NCBI RefSeq assembly: GCF_001625215.2
Contig: NC_030381.2
Location: 55,105,214-55,169,213, forward strand
Direction: 5' to 3'
Source of the DNA: Daucus carota subsp. sativus
Lineage: Eukaryota; Streptophyta; Magnoliopsida; Apiales; Apiaceae
Length of the DNA stretch: 64,000 nt
Of this stretch, positions 1 to 13,006 are shown piece after piece. Each line of letters begins with the position of its first letter. The first letter of the stretch is position 1. The notes beneath the pieces were generated by a model that was not told where the DNA came from, did not search any database, and saw nothing but the letters and a program-made list of their open reading frames with translations. Both the position numbers and the translations under genes were made by a program.

Positions 1-48
1 ATGAAAATGAGTGAAAGTGTGAAACTATGCTAATAATCTGACCGGAAG

Positions 49-465
49 CAGTGGCGGATCTTAAGGGCCGTTTGGGTTAACTTAAAATAAGTGCTTTTTG
101 CTTAAAATAAAAAAGTAGAGTAGAAGTGGAGCAGGTTAAGACTTATAAGTGATTAAAGTGTTTGGCAAAAAAAGAGAAGTCCTCAAACAAAAACTAGCAA
201 TCCTAGCTTTTTATAAGTGTTTTTCAGCTTTTTACACAAACGGTGCGAATAAGTGCTTCTAACTTATAAACCAGAAGCCTGATTTTTAAGCTGGAAACAA
301 ACACACCCGGGGAAGGGGGCAACTGACCCCCTTAATTTTTTTTTATATTATATATATTTTTAGGTTGTAAAATTGAAATTGACTCTCTTAATTTTTTTTG
401 TGACCCCTCTTAATTTTTTTAAAAAAGAATTAACCCCCTTAATTTTATAGTCAGATCCGCCACTG
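49..465. mobile_element. Non-autonomous hAT element (MITE) with 8-bp target duplication
   Basis: The terminal inverted repeat CAGTGGCGGATCT (49-61) is matched perfectly by its reverse complement at 453-465. The element is flanked by a perfect 8-bp direct repeat, ACCGGAAG, at 41-48 and 466-473. An 8-bp target duplication and short TIRs are typical of the hAT superfamily. There is no coding capacity. The interior (about 66-307) looks like a second MITE, beginning GGCCGTTTGGG and rich in CTTATAAG-type words; a relative lies at about 17497-17743. The element lies just downstream of the MAPKKK gene, which ends at 847 on the minus strand. Confidence 0.88.
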
Positions 466-846
466 ACCGGAAGTAGACTGATAGCAGATAACAAGAACAC
501 TACTGAATTGATTTCCGCTCTTCGGATTATGGGGTATATGAGAACTAAGCTATAAAATCAATATGTTTCTTGCATAAAATTTTGGTTATCTTCTTAAAAA
601 TGAGAATTCAATATCTGGCTAAATTTATTTGATGAAAATTAAGAATTCTTCTCATATCAGCATTATATATATGAACAAAAAATTATGATAAATGACAGCT
701 AGAGAAACCTGTGAAGATGAACACATAAATTGACTGTTTTACTTTTTTAACTATTATTCATCAATACAAAACCTCTTTCATTCCGAAGCATATGCAGGAA
801 TATTAGCCGACCTGTATTCTGTGAAACTAACCAAGAGGGCATTTTT

Positions 847-3800
847 TTAAGCATCCACGCTTCCGCGAGTTGACCCTTGAAACGCGAGGATTAAGTTTGT
901 CATTATCTTGATTATGTCTTTAAATGAGGGGCGATTTTCTGGATTGCTGAAAAGCACAAGTAATTACTTTCAGAAGATGTATAATTACAAGTGACAGGCA
1001 GATTTTACTGGCAAACAAACAAATAGAGAAAGCAATTCGCCAAAAATTGTCTATTTAGAGAGCTTCATAAGTACCTTTGCCAACAGTCTTTGATTACAGA
1101 AGATATGCGAGGATCCACCGCTTCAGGTATGTCTAACCTGCGATCCATGAACCCTACAACTCCAACAACCTTCAGGGATATAAGAAAAGGACTTCAGTTT
1201 ATTAAGAAACTACACCATCAAATGAATGCATTTCTCTCTCAAAGTACAAAGGAATTATCAAAACATAGATACTCATATCAAAGAAACCATTTTAAATATT
1301 TTACCTGTAACGAATTAAGATCACTCCATGGAATGGATTGTGTCATTAGTTCCCAGAGTATAACGCCAAAACTGAAGACATCCGATCTGTAAAGCGAAAA
1401 ATGTTCAAAATTATTCATATGAAGTATAGACATCTTAAACCTCAGCCACAGTTGAGGATTTTCCGCCCTCCCGATATACAAGAACTACATATGACCATTG
1501 ATGGGAAGTGCAAGTTCAATTAAGTATCTACAGGTTGTGTATGTGAAGAGAAGACATAAAACAAAACTTGGTGCTTACTTTTCATTCGACCGTTCATTTC
1601 GAAGAACTTCAGGAGCCATCCACTGAGGCTGCATATAATAAATGTAAGGTTAATGCACATCGCACATGGAACTACATATAAGGAGTAAGGAATAACTATT
1701 ATATGAATACTCTTTGAGAATGAATCTCTAAGAAGTGCAGAAAGACAAAGCAGGAAGGTTATTTTTCTTTCTTTTCTTTGGCGGCGGGGGGGGGATTGTA
1801 CCGTTCCTCTTCCAGATTTTGCTGTTAGGAAAGTTGCATGTTTCAGCTTCGACAGGCCAAAGTCTCCAACCTGTTGCATGGCATTTGATCAACTCAGTCC
1901 TAAATATTCGTGGAACAAGGGTATTACACATTACTAGTACCTTCACGTTCCAGTTTTTGTCAACAAGCAGATTTGAAGTTTTAAGATCTCTGTGTACTAT
2001 AGGGGGATTTCTGTGATGCAAATAATTCATGCCTCTTGCCTATTAAGAAAGGGAAAGATCTACGCATTAAATATATGAGAACTTGAAAATTCAGAGATGT
2101 GACGAATCAAATACAAACACTTGCAAGAGAACTCACAACATCAAGGGCCATCCTGAGTCGACGTTTGATGTCTAATGATTGATTGTTTTTGTGAAGGGCT
2201 TTAAAGAGACTGCCACTGAAACATGTTAAACAAACAATCTCCAATGAAATGGTTTGGGAAATGCGCCTATAAGCTTAGCTTCAGAAGATGATATGTACAT
2301 TACCGTGGTAAGTATTCTGTTACCATTGCAATCTTTTTCTGGGAATACACAGCGCCCATGAACAGCAATACATTCGGATGTCTTAACTTTCTCATGATAT
2401 CAATCTGAAAAATACAATAATTAAATCAGAGCTCTCCTTTTGACAACGACCACACTTTTTAGGTAGTTCCACACACCTCCTTTTTATGGTCAATCAAGGC
2501 TTCTTCGCTGTACTCGTCTCCAAAATAGACCTTTACAGCAACATCCTAATGACCCAAGAAATAGATTATGCATGCAGGTGAAATTATGTTGTTATACATG
2601 ACGGAAAAAAATGAACTGCTGCTGAACATTTAATATGTACCGATGCGTTCCAAATCCCTCGGTATACCACAGCAAACGAACCTAAAAAGTGAGATAAATT
2701 ATATATCTGAACATATTTTCGACCTTAAATTAGCGAATATAAGATGCTTGATTTGACCCGAAATCCTAAAACATGTCTTATTAGCAGATAAGCAGAAGAG
2801 ACCAATCCTGTCGAATATATGATGTTTGATTTGAACTAAATCATGTCTTATAGATAGATAAGCAGAAGAGTCACTGAACTAACTATATATATGAAGATCT
2901 CCTGGTATATCTGGTCGTGGCAGAAAGCAATTTGCTTTTAAACACACACACACACACAACATGAATTTATATCAGTAGTTGCTTAAGGTTTACCTTGTCC
3001 AACTTCCTCCCTCAATTGCAGATCTTCCCATAGAATTTCACAATCTCCTCTCGTGTTTAACCCTGATTCATCTCTTGAAGAACTTTCATTTCTGCAGGTT
3101 ACCTCCTCTGAACTACAACTTTGTTGTGAGGATAACTGTTGCTTTGGTGGATCATCTGCTTCCAAAACTTTCGAAGTTTGTAAATCTGGCTCTAACTCCT
3201 TTACCTCAAGTTGGAATCTTGGCACTATCACATGGTCATGTTTCTGAGCCTCGTATTCCTCGATATATGGTTCAAAAGTGGGAACGATCATTGCCACATC
3301 TACTTTTGGAAATTTTGTTCCTGCAGAAATGGGGCTGTGTTCACTCTTTTGCTTGTAGCCATTACCAGCAAGACACTGATATGAACTTGGCATATCTGCA
3401 AAGCTGTTATGCTTTGTGGTCAAATCTCTGTCTTTCCCAAGCTTATTATTCAACTTCGATAATACTTTTGCAGCCTACAGGAGTACATAAAGGCAATTAG
3501 TGGTTAAAAGACTTCAAAACCAATTTCACAAATATCACTAAATTTATCTAGTTGCATGCTTCTATCATACTCCAGAGCCTGTATTACTTCAATCATCTCC
3601 GAACACCAATAAATTTACTTATGAATTCAAATTTTTCCAAATAATTTTCTCAGTTTATCATTAGTAATATTAGATGATCAAATTCACGGAAAATCACATT
3701 TTATATGTGAGGACTAAAGATACATACAAAACTAGAAGGTTGAGATGATTCTATAGTGGATTGATCTTTGGCATTCGTTTCGGCTTCAGTTGTGCTCCTA

Positions 3801-5980
3801 TTAAAGTTGAAACTAAAACGAGGCTTCAAACGCTGCAATAACACAAACAGAATTGGGTTATCATTTTACCAATATTACTGGACTGAGAAATGATTTATAA
3901 ATCGTTTCCAGGCTTACTATAACATTGTCCAGAGGTGGCTTCTCTGCTTTCATTGCCTGGCCATTCGGTATGCTCTCCTCTCCAATCCTGTAATCTGTGC
4001 ATTCACTGCTATCTTCGCCAGGTTTTCTAGATAGAACTTTTGACGCCTGACAAGCTCAAGAAAGATGCATTAGCAAATAATCCAAACAAAAGAGAACTAG
4101 TAGCCAGAAACAAAGAAAACATGTGCTCAAGTTGTGATAGATAAGCACCAAATTTGAAACTGTAGACGCAATCTGAGGCACTGAAGCAATTTGTGATTGA
4201 CCATGCCACTTAAAATTTTTTAGGTCCAAACCCCGTTTCTGTGGTTGTCCCCTTCCACATTCCCCATCAATTCTTGGGTGACCTGAGTTTGTTCTATTGA
4301 ACACAGCTCCATCACTCGAAACAGTGATAATACCAACAAGCTCGCCGTCCTCATATAATGGGCTTTTTGTCACTAATGCCATAAATATCTCCCCTGACTT
4401 CTTCTTAAAAGGAAATTGACCTGACCAATAAGAGCTCCCCTGGCACAAAAATTGCTTTGCAGCAAGATGTCCCTCACCAATGAGCAGTTCTGAATATCTC
4501 TGCCCTAAAACTTCAAAATCTTCGTATCCATAGAGTTTCACAGCCGCGCGATTCCTTTAAAGTAAGACAAATTTAGATTTAATAAACGATCATGCAACAT
4601 TAACCCCCTACTACTCATCCATCTAATACCTTCAAGTTTTGGAAGAGTTGATAAATCATCAGGGTTTCAAAGCTATTTTAATCAAACGGCCTCAAAAGTT
4701 AATGATCAACTATATATCGATTAAAGGGAGGACAGGCTTCCCTCTTAGCAACACTTAACAGTTCTTAGATTTAAGAAAGCCTATAACAGGACTACTGTAA
4801 AAACCATTGCTAATCAATGCAACAATACACCTATTGACCTATAGCACAAATTCATCCTGATGTGAGTACAGTAACAATTAAAGAAGAATGCATGTTAGCA
4901 GGAGCGTAAATCATGTGTGCTGAAACCAATTATTTAGCCTGCCTGAGCTGCCTCCAATCCTCTAAAACAAAGTCTTTCGCAACCACAATTCCACAAGTAT
5001 GTACTAACAGTGTTAAACATAAAATTATTACCAAGTACCAAGCGGTGACAAAGGTGCTCCTAAACGTCCATAGTTCGATTCATGCCTCCACCTCCCCAAT
5101 TAACCAAAGTAAAAAAAAAAAAACACCTCAACTATAAAAAACAATATTAAACCTAAGCACATACATGACTTCTCCATTATCAAACTATTGATGATAAATT
5201 TCCAGCCTCGGAATCCTGGTTCCGTCATCATATACATGCATGTGCAGTGGCGGAACCTGGAATCAAATAAGCCAGGGCTAAAATCTATAATATTTATTAT
5301 TATTTACTGATTATTAGATATTGGCCTAGACTCAGCCGAAAAAATGTATACTGATTTTAAGAACATAACATGACTAAAAATGAACAGAAGTTCATTAGTT
5401 TTTCCAACTTATATGGACTTCAGCCTGTATTAGCCTCCGGTTCCAGTTCGGCGGGCTCTAAAATTTATAATAATAATAATAATTTATCGATTATTCGAGA
5501 TTAGCCGAGAATTGCCGAAGAAATATACTGATTTTAGGAACAGAACATTACTAAAAATGAACAAAAGTTCATTAATTTTTCCGACTCATCGGGACTTCAG
5601 TCTGGATTAGCCTCCCCGGACTTGTTCATGTACATTTAAATAAAATCAGCTAGGTGCTTAATAACAGTGACATACCAATATAAAATCTCTTCACTATCAG
5701 GTCTGCTAACATGAACTGCATGCCCCATATGCTCCAACACACTCTTATGCGGGCTGCCGGAAAAGAACACCCCATCGGAAACCCAAGAACACCGGTAGTC
5801 TTCATCCACGCCGGGCAAATACTTGTGTTTATCTTCAACTAGCACGTCAAACTGTTGCTTCAGCTCCAAGTGACTCTCCTCCGGGCTCTGGAAACGGTTC
5901 AGTAAAGCGCGGTATAAAGTCGGTGGGGAGTCGCCGCCGGTCATTTCTCCGGTGAGGGGAAGGAATGGGATTGCTCGCAT
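847..5980 (-). CDS. PAS-domain Raf-like MAPKKK (group B Raf kinase)
   Basis: Predicted Ser/Thr protein kinase, 736 aa, 15 exons on minus: 5980-5676, 4554-4149, 4046-3918, 3832-3728, 3474-2994, 2681-2641, 2545-2477, 2404-2304, 2215-2137, 2039-1941, 1870-1802, 1628-1579, 1386-1305, 1169-1075, 946-847. All introns are GT-AG, all phases agree, and the sum is 2211 nt. A PAS fold lies at about residues 88-230 ([17 protein letters not shown] to [12 protein letters not shown]). A hydrophilic linker follows, then a complete kinase domain at about 466-722: glycine loop [11 protein letters not shown], lysine VAVK (494), HRDLKTSN (588-595), DFG (608-610), and [12 protein letters not shown]. Family knowledge: plant PAS-Raf kinases (the Arabidopsis RAF10/RAF11 type) act upstream of SnRK2 in ABA and osmotic signalling. 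All catalytic residues are present, so the gene looks functional. Intron 1 (1.1 kb) carries a tandem duplication. UTR limits were not resolved. Confidence 0.93.
5275..5615. repeat. Tandem duplication in intron 1 of the MAPKKK gene
   Basis: Two adjacent copies of about 165 bp (5275-5440 and 5453-5615) share the order GGGCT..AAAAT, a trinucleotide-like TAATAA tract, ATACTGATTTTA, AAAAATGAACA.AAGTTCATTA and a GGACTTCAG..TATTAGCCTCC end. They differ by scattered substitutions, so the duplication is not recent. Just upstream, at about 5244, is CAGTGGCGGAACC, which resembles the hAT end at 49-61; no matching right end was found. Confidence 0.75.
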
Positions 5981-6930
5981 GGTGGCTTATATTATTGTAC
6001 TGGTGGGTGGCCTAATAAGATTCGAGTTTCAAATATCGTTTTTTATTGTGTTTATGTGCACTTTTTCTTTGCACTTTTTCAAGGCTTATTTAGATTTCTT
6101 TAAAAATAATATTTAAATTGTTTTTTTTTTTGAAAATAAATATGGCACAGTCTCAATTCTTGCACTTCAATCCCAAAATCAACTGTTTTCGGTTGATATT
6201 GAAATTTTATTTATAATTTAAGTTATATTTTTAAAATTAAATTTATAGATATTAGAATTTTATAATATTTTTTTAATTTTAATAGAAATTTTGAACTTGA
6301 TTTTCAATAAGTAGATTTTTTTGATAAATAGAACAAGAAATATATTTTGAGATGAATATATTATAGAGGAGTGTAAATTTGATCTTTTATTTTTTGTAAC
6401 TTATATTAATAAACTTATCAAAATGTTATTATAAAAATTAAAATGTTGAATTCTAACTAATGTTGAAATTAGAGAATTAAAATTTATATGTTTTGTCACT
6501 TTGAGTGCATATTTATATTTTTATATCTAATTTAAAAGTATCAGAGGAATAAATGTTGGGGCCTGTAATGATTATTTTATTCACGAAAAATACATAAAAG
6601 TTCAGAGATAACGCAACAAGAAACTGTTTTCGACACGCGTCCCGATTTCAGACAGCTCATCTAGCTGAGGCCGTTTTGTAATTTTCTCATGAGTAAAGGG
6701 GCATAATTGGAAAAGCGATTGCTTTGATGTTAAGACATGGGCCGACGTAACATCAACTAAAGGAGAGTTTTCAAACTATTGTTCGACAATACCCTTGGAT
6801 TTGAGGGGTAATTACAGCATGGCATCATGCCGCCTTTAGTGTTGGGAATAAGGAAAAAATAAAGGAACTGAACCATCTTTCCTGGGGCTTGAACATGGCA
6901 CAAGTCAAAACTATGATGCGGCCTTATTCA
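5981..6930. other. Gene-free 5' flank of the MAPKKK gene
   Basis: AT-rich sequence upstream of the kinase start codon. No open frame with recognisable content. It should hold the promoter and 5' UTR of the minus-strand kinase gene, but I could not assign a TATA box or transcription start with confidence. Confidence 0.5.
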
Positions 6931-6933
6931 TTA

Positions 6934-7192
6934 CTCCCTCCGTCTCTTAATACTTTTCCTATTTGTACTTTTCACGTTTGCCAACACACATTTTTAATCA
7001 TTAATATTTTTAATTTTGTATTAGTATTAAATATAAAAATTTCACTGTATTAAAATATTTATAAATACGAATCTAACAAGATCACTCATGACTATATTTG
7101 GTCATATGAATTATGCGTAAATTAGTAATTTGTCTCATATCGTGAACAGTTCCAACATCTCAAATGGGAAAAGTAAAAAGAATCAGAGGGAG
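6934..7192. mobile_element. Stowaway-type MITE
   Basis: Starts CTCCCTCCGTCTC and ends with the inverse, CAGAGGGAG, flanked by TA on both sides (6932-6933 and 7193-7194). The length of 259 bp, the CTCCCTCCGT terminus and the TA target duplication are diagnostic of Stowaway (Tc1/mariner-derived) MITEs. It has no coding capacity. Confidence 0.9.
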
Positions 7193-7736
7193 TACATTGG
7201 CCATCTCCTTTTCCCTCTTTTTCTTTTTATAAGTAATTATATTCCTATAAATTAATTTATTTCTAACCGTATGAGTTACTACACTATACACTATCAGTAG
7301 TGTGTCTAGAGCGAATGAGTAAGAATTTACGAGCAAACATCTAATTACAATTTAGAAAAGAGAGAACCTTTAGAACTATTACTTTATTTTTAGTATTAGT
7401 TAGGATTCTGTATCAAAACTGCATATGAAAAAATGTCTTATTTATATATTATATTTTAAAATTACTTTTGAATACACATAACGATGAAAAAACATGTATT
7501 TAGATTTAGATCCTGAAAATCTATGAAAAATATAGGGTTCTGCGGCAGAACCTTAGTGATTCCATGGTTCTATTTCAAGCATTAGTTCTCTATTCAGCGC
7601 GACCCCATAGAAAAATCATGCTAATAACAAGTCCAGAATGAAAAACGAAAGAGGAAACCATTAAAGGAATAATCGATTTTTCGAGTTCTGACTTTATCAT
7701 CAAAACTTATCTACTAATATTTTGTTAAGTTTTATT

Positions 7737-8415
7737 TAGCGTCTATTTGACTGGACTTAAAAGATATGACTTATTTCTTAAAGTAAAGAAGTGAATTAAA
7801 AGTGAGAATTTGATTTGGACTTATAAGATATTATAAGTGTTTGGATACCATGACTTATAAGTTTTTAAGTGTTTGGATAACTTAATTTATAAGTTGGTAT
7901 ATTTTCGTAATTTTGTAATATAATTATTGATATTTACGAAGTAAATTGAAAAAAGTTGATGGAAATATTAGATTATAATAATATATATATTATATAAGAA
8001 ATGGTTTTCGGTTGGCTTTGTCTCACATTTAAGTCATCTATAACTGTGTTTAAAAATTTATATAAATATTAATATATAATATTAATAAAAACTTAAATAA
8101 AAACTTATATTCTCAAATAAAAATCATTATATTCAATCACCTCATATTATTTTATTTATTTATTTTTTTTGGATGGAGATAAGATGAAGTAGATAGCATG
8201 AAATAAAAAATAAACAAAAACGGGAGGGAATGAAGAGGAGGATGGAACATCCGAAAGAAGTTTAAGCTAAGTCTCAGAAAAAGCCTCAATTCGTAGCTTA
8301 TTTTATCCGCTTCTTTTTCATTTTTTAAGCGCTTCACATTACTAGCCAAACGCATGGGAAAAGAGAGGAAGTGGGCTTCTGAGCTTTTAAGCTCAGAAGT
8401 TCCATTCCCAAACAC
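7737..8415. mobile_element. MITE-like AT-rich insertion(s)
   Basis: The stretch begins with words such as GACTTATAAG and GTGTTTGGATA, repeated several times (about 7820-7890). It ends with an internal inverted pair around AGCTTTTAAGCTCAGAAG and CCCAAACACTC. The vocabulary (TTATAAG, TTTGG, CCAAAC) is that of the MITE family also at about 66-307 and 17497-17743. Ends and target duplication could not be set, and more than one insertion is likely. Confidence 0.45.
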
Positions 8416-8550
8416 TCACTTATTCTTTCTTTTTTAGCAATTTTAATCATATATACAAGGTAATTATGAAAGGCAACTGTCTATTTGCTAAGTTATTTTA
8501 AAATCTATATTTAATAGAGTGACTTTGTTGTACATAAAAACTGTAAATCA

Positions 8551-8781
8551 AAAATGTTGACAAAAGAAACCTGACTTCGGAAAGATTATTCTACGATCGT
8601 CCGACAAGCTCGAAACAAGTCGGGAACCAAAGGGCCATTTGCAAACTAAATCAAACCATTCCTTTCTAAACCCAGACCCAATAGTTAACTCATCTTTGAA
8701 CTTCAGTGATAAACCAGCTTGGAGTGTATTTGTTCCCGCCTCGATAATATATTCAAGAGATTGCTCCCACAATTCTGATCT
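8551..8781 (-). pseudogene. HECT-type E3 ubiquitin ligase fragment (UPL5-like), remnant
   Basis: One minus-strand frame reads LSLKFKDELTIGSGFRKEW, then FDLVCK, and ends DDRRIIFPKSGFF. This matches, in order, a piece of the plant HECT domain whose usual form is FKNE..TGPGVLREWF.LVCQ...DRRRFFP. The HECT C-lobe with the catalytic cysteine, and most of the N-lobe, are absent. An in-frame TAG lies just upstream at about 8782-8790, and no flanking exons were found. Best read as a broken gene fragment, perhaps carried by a transposon. The family call rests on my recall of the motif, not a search. Confidence 0.6.
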
Positions 8782-9109
8782 CTATTTCTTTTCATGGGGC
8801 TCGATAATGTTATCCTCGAAAACAGGCAGGAGAAACATAGCCAAATGTATTCTGCAAAAGTAGTCGTCTCCTTGTGTGCTTGGGAATTAATTGATGGTTA
8901 TCACACATTCTATCATGATTCATCATTAAATAACAAAACACAACTTTCCTATAAGTCAACAACTTTTACAATTTATTTTCTATGCCTTGCAAAAGTTGAC
9001 AATAACTACTTAATTCATGCAGGAGAACAATATGTGCATAGCACCCAATATGATTACTAGAACCAGCCAACATTCAACCTTCTATTTGATACCGAGTTCA
9101 AAAAAATTT

Positions 9110-9245
9110 GTACTGCCGTTATCGTTAAAACTGCCAAAATTAGAGCTAATTTCACTAGTCTTCACTAAATTCATAATAAAAGATATATTCATTTTATCTT
9201 TACCGTTGCAACTGACAAAATGACCAATTCAATAACAAACTCATG
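9110..9245. repeat. Dispersed repeat, copy A
   Basis: Shares ordered words with 10165-10390: AAAATTAGAGCTAATTTCACT, TTCACTAAATTCATA, ATTCATTTTA, TTGCAACTGACAAAAT, CAATAA..AAACTCAT. No coding potential. Probably a fragment of an old repetitive element. Confidence 0.55.
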
Positions 9246-9996
9246 TTTCAACATCTAATTACAATTTATAACAACAAGCTAACAACAATCTTACTAATCA
9301 CAAGTTCATGATGAAGAATGAAGGGAGAAACTACTAAAGAAGGAAGAAACGAACTTTCAAGTTCAAACTTTATCATCGAATTTTAGAGAAACTATAATCA
9401 TAGCTGAGTTCCAAGATCAAGTTGGACATTGTAAATATTGTGTCTAATGGTCTAGTACATCAAGTGTTCTTTGACATTAGCACCGTGATGTTGAGGAGGG
9501 GTCCAAAGCATGACTTCTTCCGTGATTCCGGTAATTAGGTTGTTGAACCTTTATTCGATGGTCATTGGATTATTCAATATATAAGGATTTGATAATTAAG
9601 GATTTGATAAATTAATGATGTATTTAGAATGGACAATGTTACACATAAATAGGAACATCATCTAATAAAGAAAATAATGGAACCTAAATTAAATATTGAC
9701 GTAAATAATAAAGATAGACAATTTTAAAATAAGCATTCAAACACAGTTGTGATTACGTACCTAGTGTTAGATTATTTTTCTATATATCTTATCGAAAATA
9801 AAATTTTATAATATAAAATTCAACTACATTTTCTGTATATCTTATCGAAAATAAGAATTGTACATATTATCTTACAAATCTTAAATATAAATTATATTAT
9901 ATTTATTATTGTTAGTTTGAATAAATATAATTCTACTCATTCAACCTTTTTTCCACACTTAGCTTACAACCTCTCAATTCCAAATTGTTTGGAGCG

Positions 9997-10006
<10 letters not shown>

Positions 10007-10039
<33 letters not shown>
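10007..10039. repeat. (TA)n microsatellite
   Basis: Uninterrupted TA dinucleotide run, preceded by a short GTGTGTGT tract. Confidence 0.95.
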
Positions 10040-10043
<4 letters not shown>

Positions 10044-10164
10044 TTTATGTATATTAAATTAATGACATGAGCAACGGTTAGAGGTCTAAAATCAAACACA
10101 TGAATAAAATTATTATTTTTAACATATCACTTACACGGACAGCCTTGTCAGCCTAGTTTTTTTA

Positions 10165-10390
10165 AACGATTACGTAGTCTAGTCTTCACCAAATTTACAA
10201 TTAAATATATTCGTTCTACTATTACCATTGCAACTGACAAAATTAGAACTAATTTTACTAATTTTCACCAAATTCATAGTTAAAAAAAATATTCATTTTA
10301 CCGTTACTGTGTCAACTGATAAAATTAGAGTTAATTTCACTGACAAAATTCGATCCTCACTAATTGAATAAGAAACTCATATTTCGTCCA
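10165..10390. repeat. Dispersed repeat, copy B (two partial units)
   Basis: Contains the block seen at 9110-9245 about twice: TTGCAACTGACAAAATTAGA at about 10230 and CAACTGATAAAATTAGAGTT at about 10312. Both are followed by TTTCACT or TTTACTAATTTTCAC. The rest of 9246-11200 is AT-rich with no gene that I can support. Confidence 0.5.
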
Positions 10391-11345
10391 TGGAGACAAA
10401 ACATGATAAAATTTGTATAATACAGAATACTAAACTCATGGATGTGTTTTATGTATGTGTACGAGGAATCAAAAATTTTCTTTTTATTTTTCCATATTTA
10501 TATAATTACACAACATATATAAAAATAATAACTAAAATAATTTTCAAATTTATTAAATAAATTATTTAAAACTATTATATAAAAAATATTCATTCCATAT
10601 TCTGATTCCAAAACTCATATCACTTGTCGACACAACTATCCTAAACTATTATTTGTCCACCGTCTTACGTTCTAAAATACAATAATTTGTTTATCTTTAA
10701 CATCATCGTAAAGTATCGTGATGTTGTGGTCTTTTTTTCTATCAAAACTGAACTTCTTGTGTTTTGTACACAAAATCTATACTATTTTATTATTTCTATA
10801 ATTTTATAATATGTATTATTCAATAATTTGCTTCTAGAGTATATTTTGGTCAATTAATACTTTAATATATAACTTAAACTTAAAGAATCTTTCGAATAAT
10901 ATTCTCATCTTATCATTCTTTTAAAAATATACTTTTACTTTTTACAAAAGTCTGTGAAAATATTGTTTTTTAATTTTTCTAATGGGTTGCAATCAAATAC
11001 AACCGAATACGATCAAAATCAACATTTAATACACTCATGCAATCGAAATACCTCAGATTGCTTTGAGTAGTTCCAGTTACTTTTAATTGCAGAATGTGGT
11101 TTTATAAATATTTTAAAAAAGTTAGTAAAACTGCAAAAAAAATTGAAAAATCACAATAGTTTTGATAAATCCCCTCAGCCTAATTATATAGAACAAATCT
11201 TCTACCCAAATTATTATACGTTTATATTTTGGGAATGAGGCCATGCCCATAAAGCCCATCTGTTGAGCCTAAAATATTTTTAGACCCACGGCCCAGAGTA
11301 GCCGCTGATGATATATCCTGATAAGTCCAAAAACCCAGGAAGCAG

Positions 11346-11413
11346 ACACGTGGAAGAAAAAAGTAACACGTGTTAGAAAGCCACACAGCTTTTACTCTGA
11401 CAGCGACACGTAC
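11346..11413 (+). promoter_or_regulatory. G-box / ABRE cluster (two CACGTG, one ACGTA)
   Basis: CACGTG occurs at 11347-11352 (in ACACGTGG) and 11367-11372 (in ACACGTGT), 20 bp apart start to start. A third ACGT core lies in ACACGTAC at about 11406-11413. They sit just upstream of the predicted first non-coding exon of the membrane-protein gene. Closely spaced G-box/ABRE cores bind bZIP or bHLH factors and often mark ABA or light control; control here is inferred. Confidence 0.6.
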
Positions 11414-11513
11414 TAACGTACATTTGGTTACATGCATATCAAAACTCACATAGCATGTAAACGAAAGAAACTGAGTCATTGAGATCGAGCTTTGTTCTTT
11501 CATCTGCGATCAA

Positions 11514-13006
11514 GTAAGATTAATTTTTCTTAATCATTTATAATTTAAAATCTATTGCACCATCGTTTGTATAATTAAAGACTTGATCATGATTTAATAT
11601 TCGTGTGTATGTTTCATGATAATCATGATTATATATTTTTGAGTGCTATGGCCTTCTTGAAATGTTTTAAATATACTGTGATTTGTAGGGGTGTGCATTC
11701 AGTTTGGTTAATCAAAACTACGTATGATCTGAAAGAACAATTGTAAATGATGTTTTATGTTGTTTTAATGTTGTGTGTTATGGTTGATCTGTTCGATGAA
11801 ATAAACCTGTGCGTGTTGTTTTACGGAGTTTTCGAAATTATTGTATCTTTGGTCATAGAACTTTTTGGAGGGGTGTAATTTTTTATTTTTAAGGTGCAGG
11901 AATTGTAAATAAATTGCACGTATATATTATTTTCTAGAATTTATACTTTTTCCACTTATTTCCGAAAAATGAGATGAGACGAACTAACTATAATTATGTA
12001 TGATTTTCGAAGTTATTGGCTTGAGCTAGTTTTCGTTATTGTTTTTGAATTAATCTGTTTCTAATATACGGATGATGTCGGTTCGGTGTGTGACAATCCT
12101 GGTTGCTCTACTAGTTGGTGATTGTTTTTGAGTAAGCAACTTGTTAGAATAGTTGTATTTATTCATCTTCACTTGTAATTGCCTGAATTGGAAATATATG
12201 TATTTGATTAGCTTGTCTATTTTTATCGTATTGGGGTATGCAATTTAGATGCATAATTGTGTAATTCTGAAGTGCTGGGGGCATAAGTAGTTTTGGGGAG
12301 AGTTTCCGACGTTCCTTAATTGTTGTGGAGCCCTTCTATATTTTAAAACAATTTTAAAAAAAATTAATAGTATCTCTCAACCTCCTTTGTTTATGGAGGT
12401 TGATGGTTCGAATCAAATCATGTCAAAGACGATCAATTGAAAGAATTTAATGTTGAAAAAATGTTAAGAAAGTGTCCCATGCCCCTTGCTGAATCCGTAT
12501 AAGCTGGTTATTTGTATAACTTAGTCCTTTGTTCTGATTTAATGAACCTCTTGTTAGTTCAATTGGGGGCGGAGTGTATAATGTCATCATCTTCATGGTT
12601 TATCCTATGCATTGTTTATTCCTCAATAGCCTAATGCTACGCTTGTTTCGGTTGGAAGAACAAAATAGGGTATAAGTGGAATGGAATTTTTTGAAAAAAA
12701 ATTGAAGCAGAAAGGAAGGACAAAGCAGGGAATGACTAATGTGAATGAGATTCCAAACTAAGAGACGACCAGGATATAGGAATGAACATTCAGCTGCTCT
12801 CTAACATTCTATATAGAACTTTTATGATGGAAGATCAATATTTGTTAATTCCGTATAGTACTACTGCATAAGTTATCCATGCTTGTCTGTTTTATTCACT
12901 GTGTCACTCTGAAGAGTCATCTGATTGATTTTTTTTTACAATTTACATGTTGGTGCCCGTGCGAGTACACTCGTGTATGAACTACTGTCTGATCTTCTAC
13001 ATACAG
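11514..13006 (+). other. Long 5' UTR intron of the membrane-protein gene
   Basis: A donor GTAAGATT follows CTGCGATCAA at 11514, and an acceptor ACATACAG ends at 13006, just ahead of a short leader and the ATG at 13061. The 1.49-kb interval has no supported ORF and the T-rich character of a plant leader intron. The first-exon limits are inferred from splice-site quality and promoter position, not from transcript data. Another possible acceptor (TTACAG) ends at about 13058. Confidence 0.55.
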
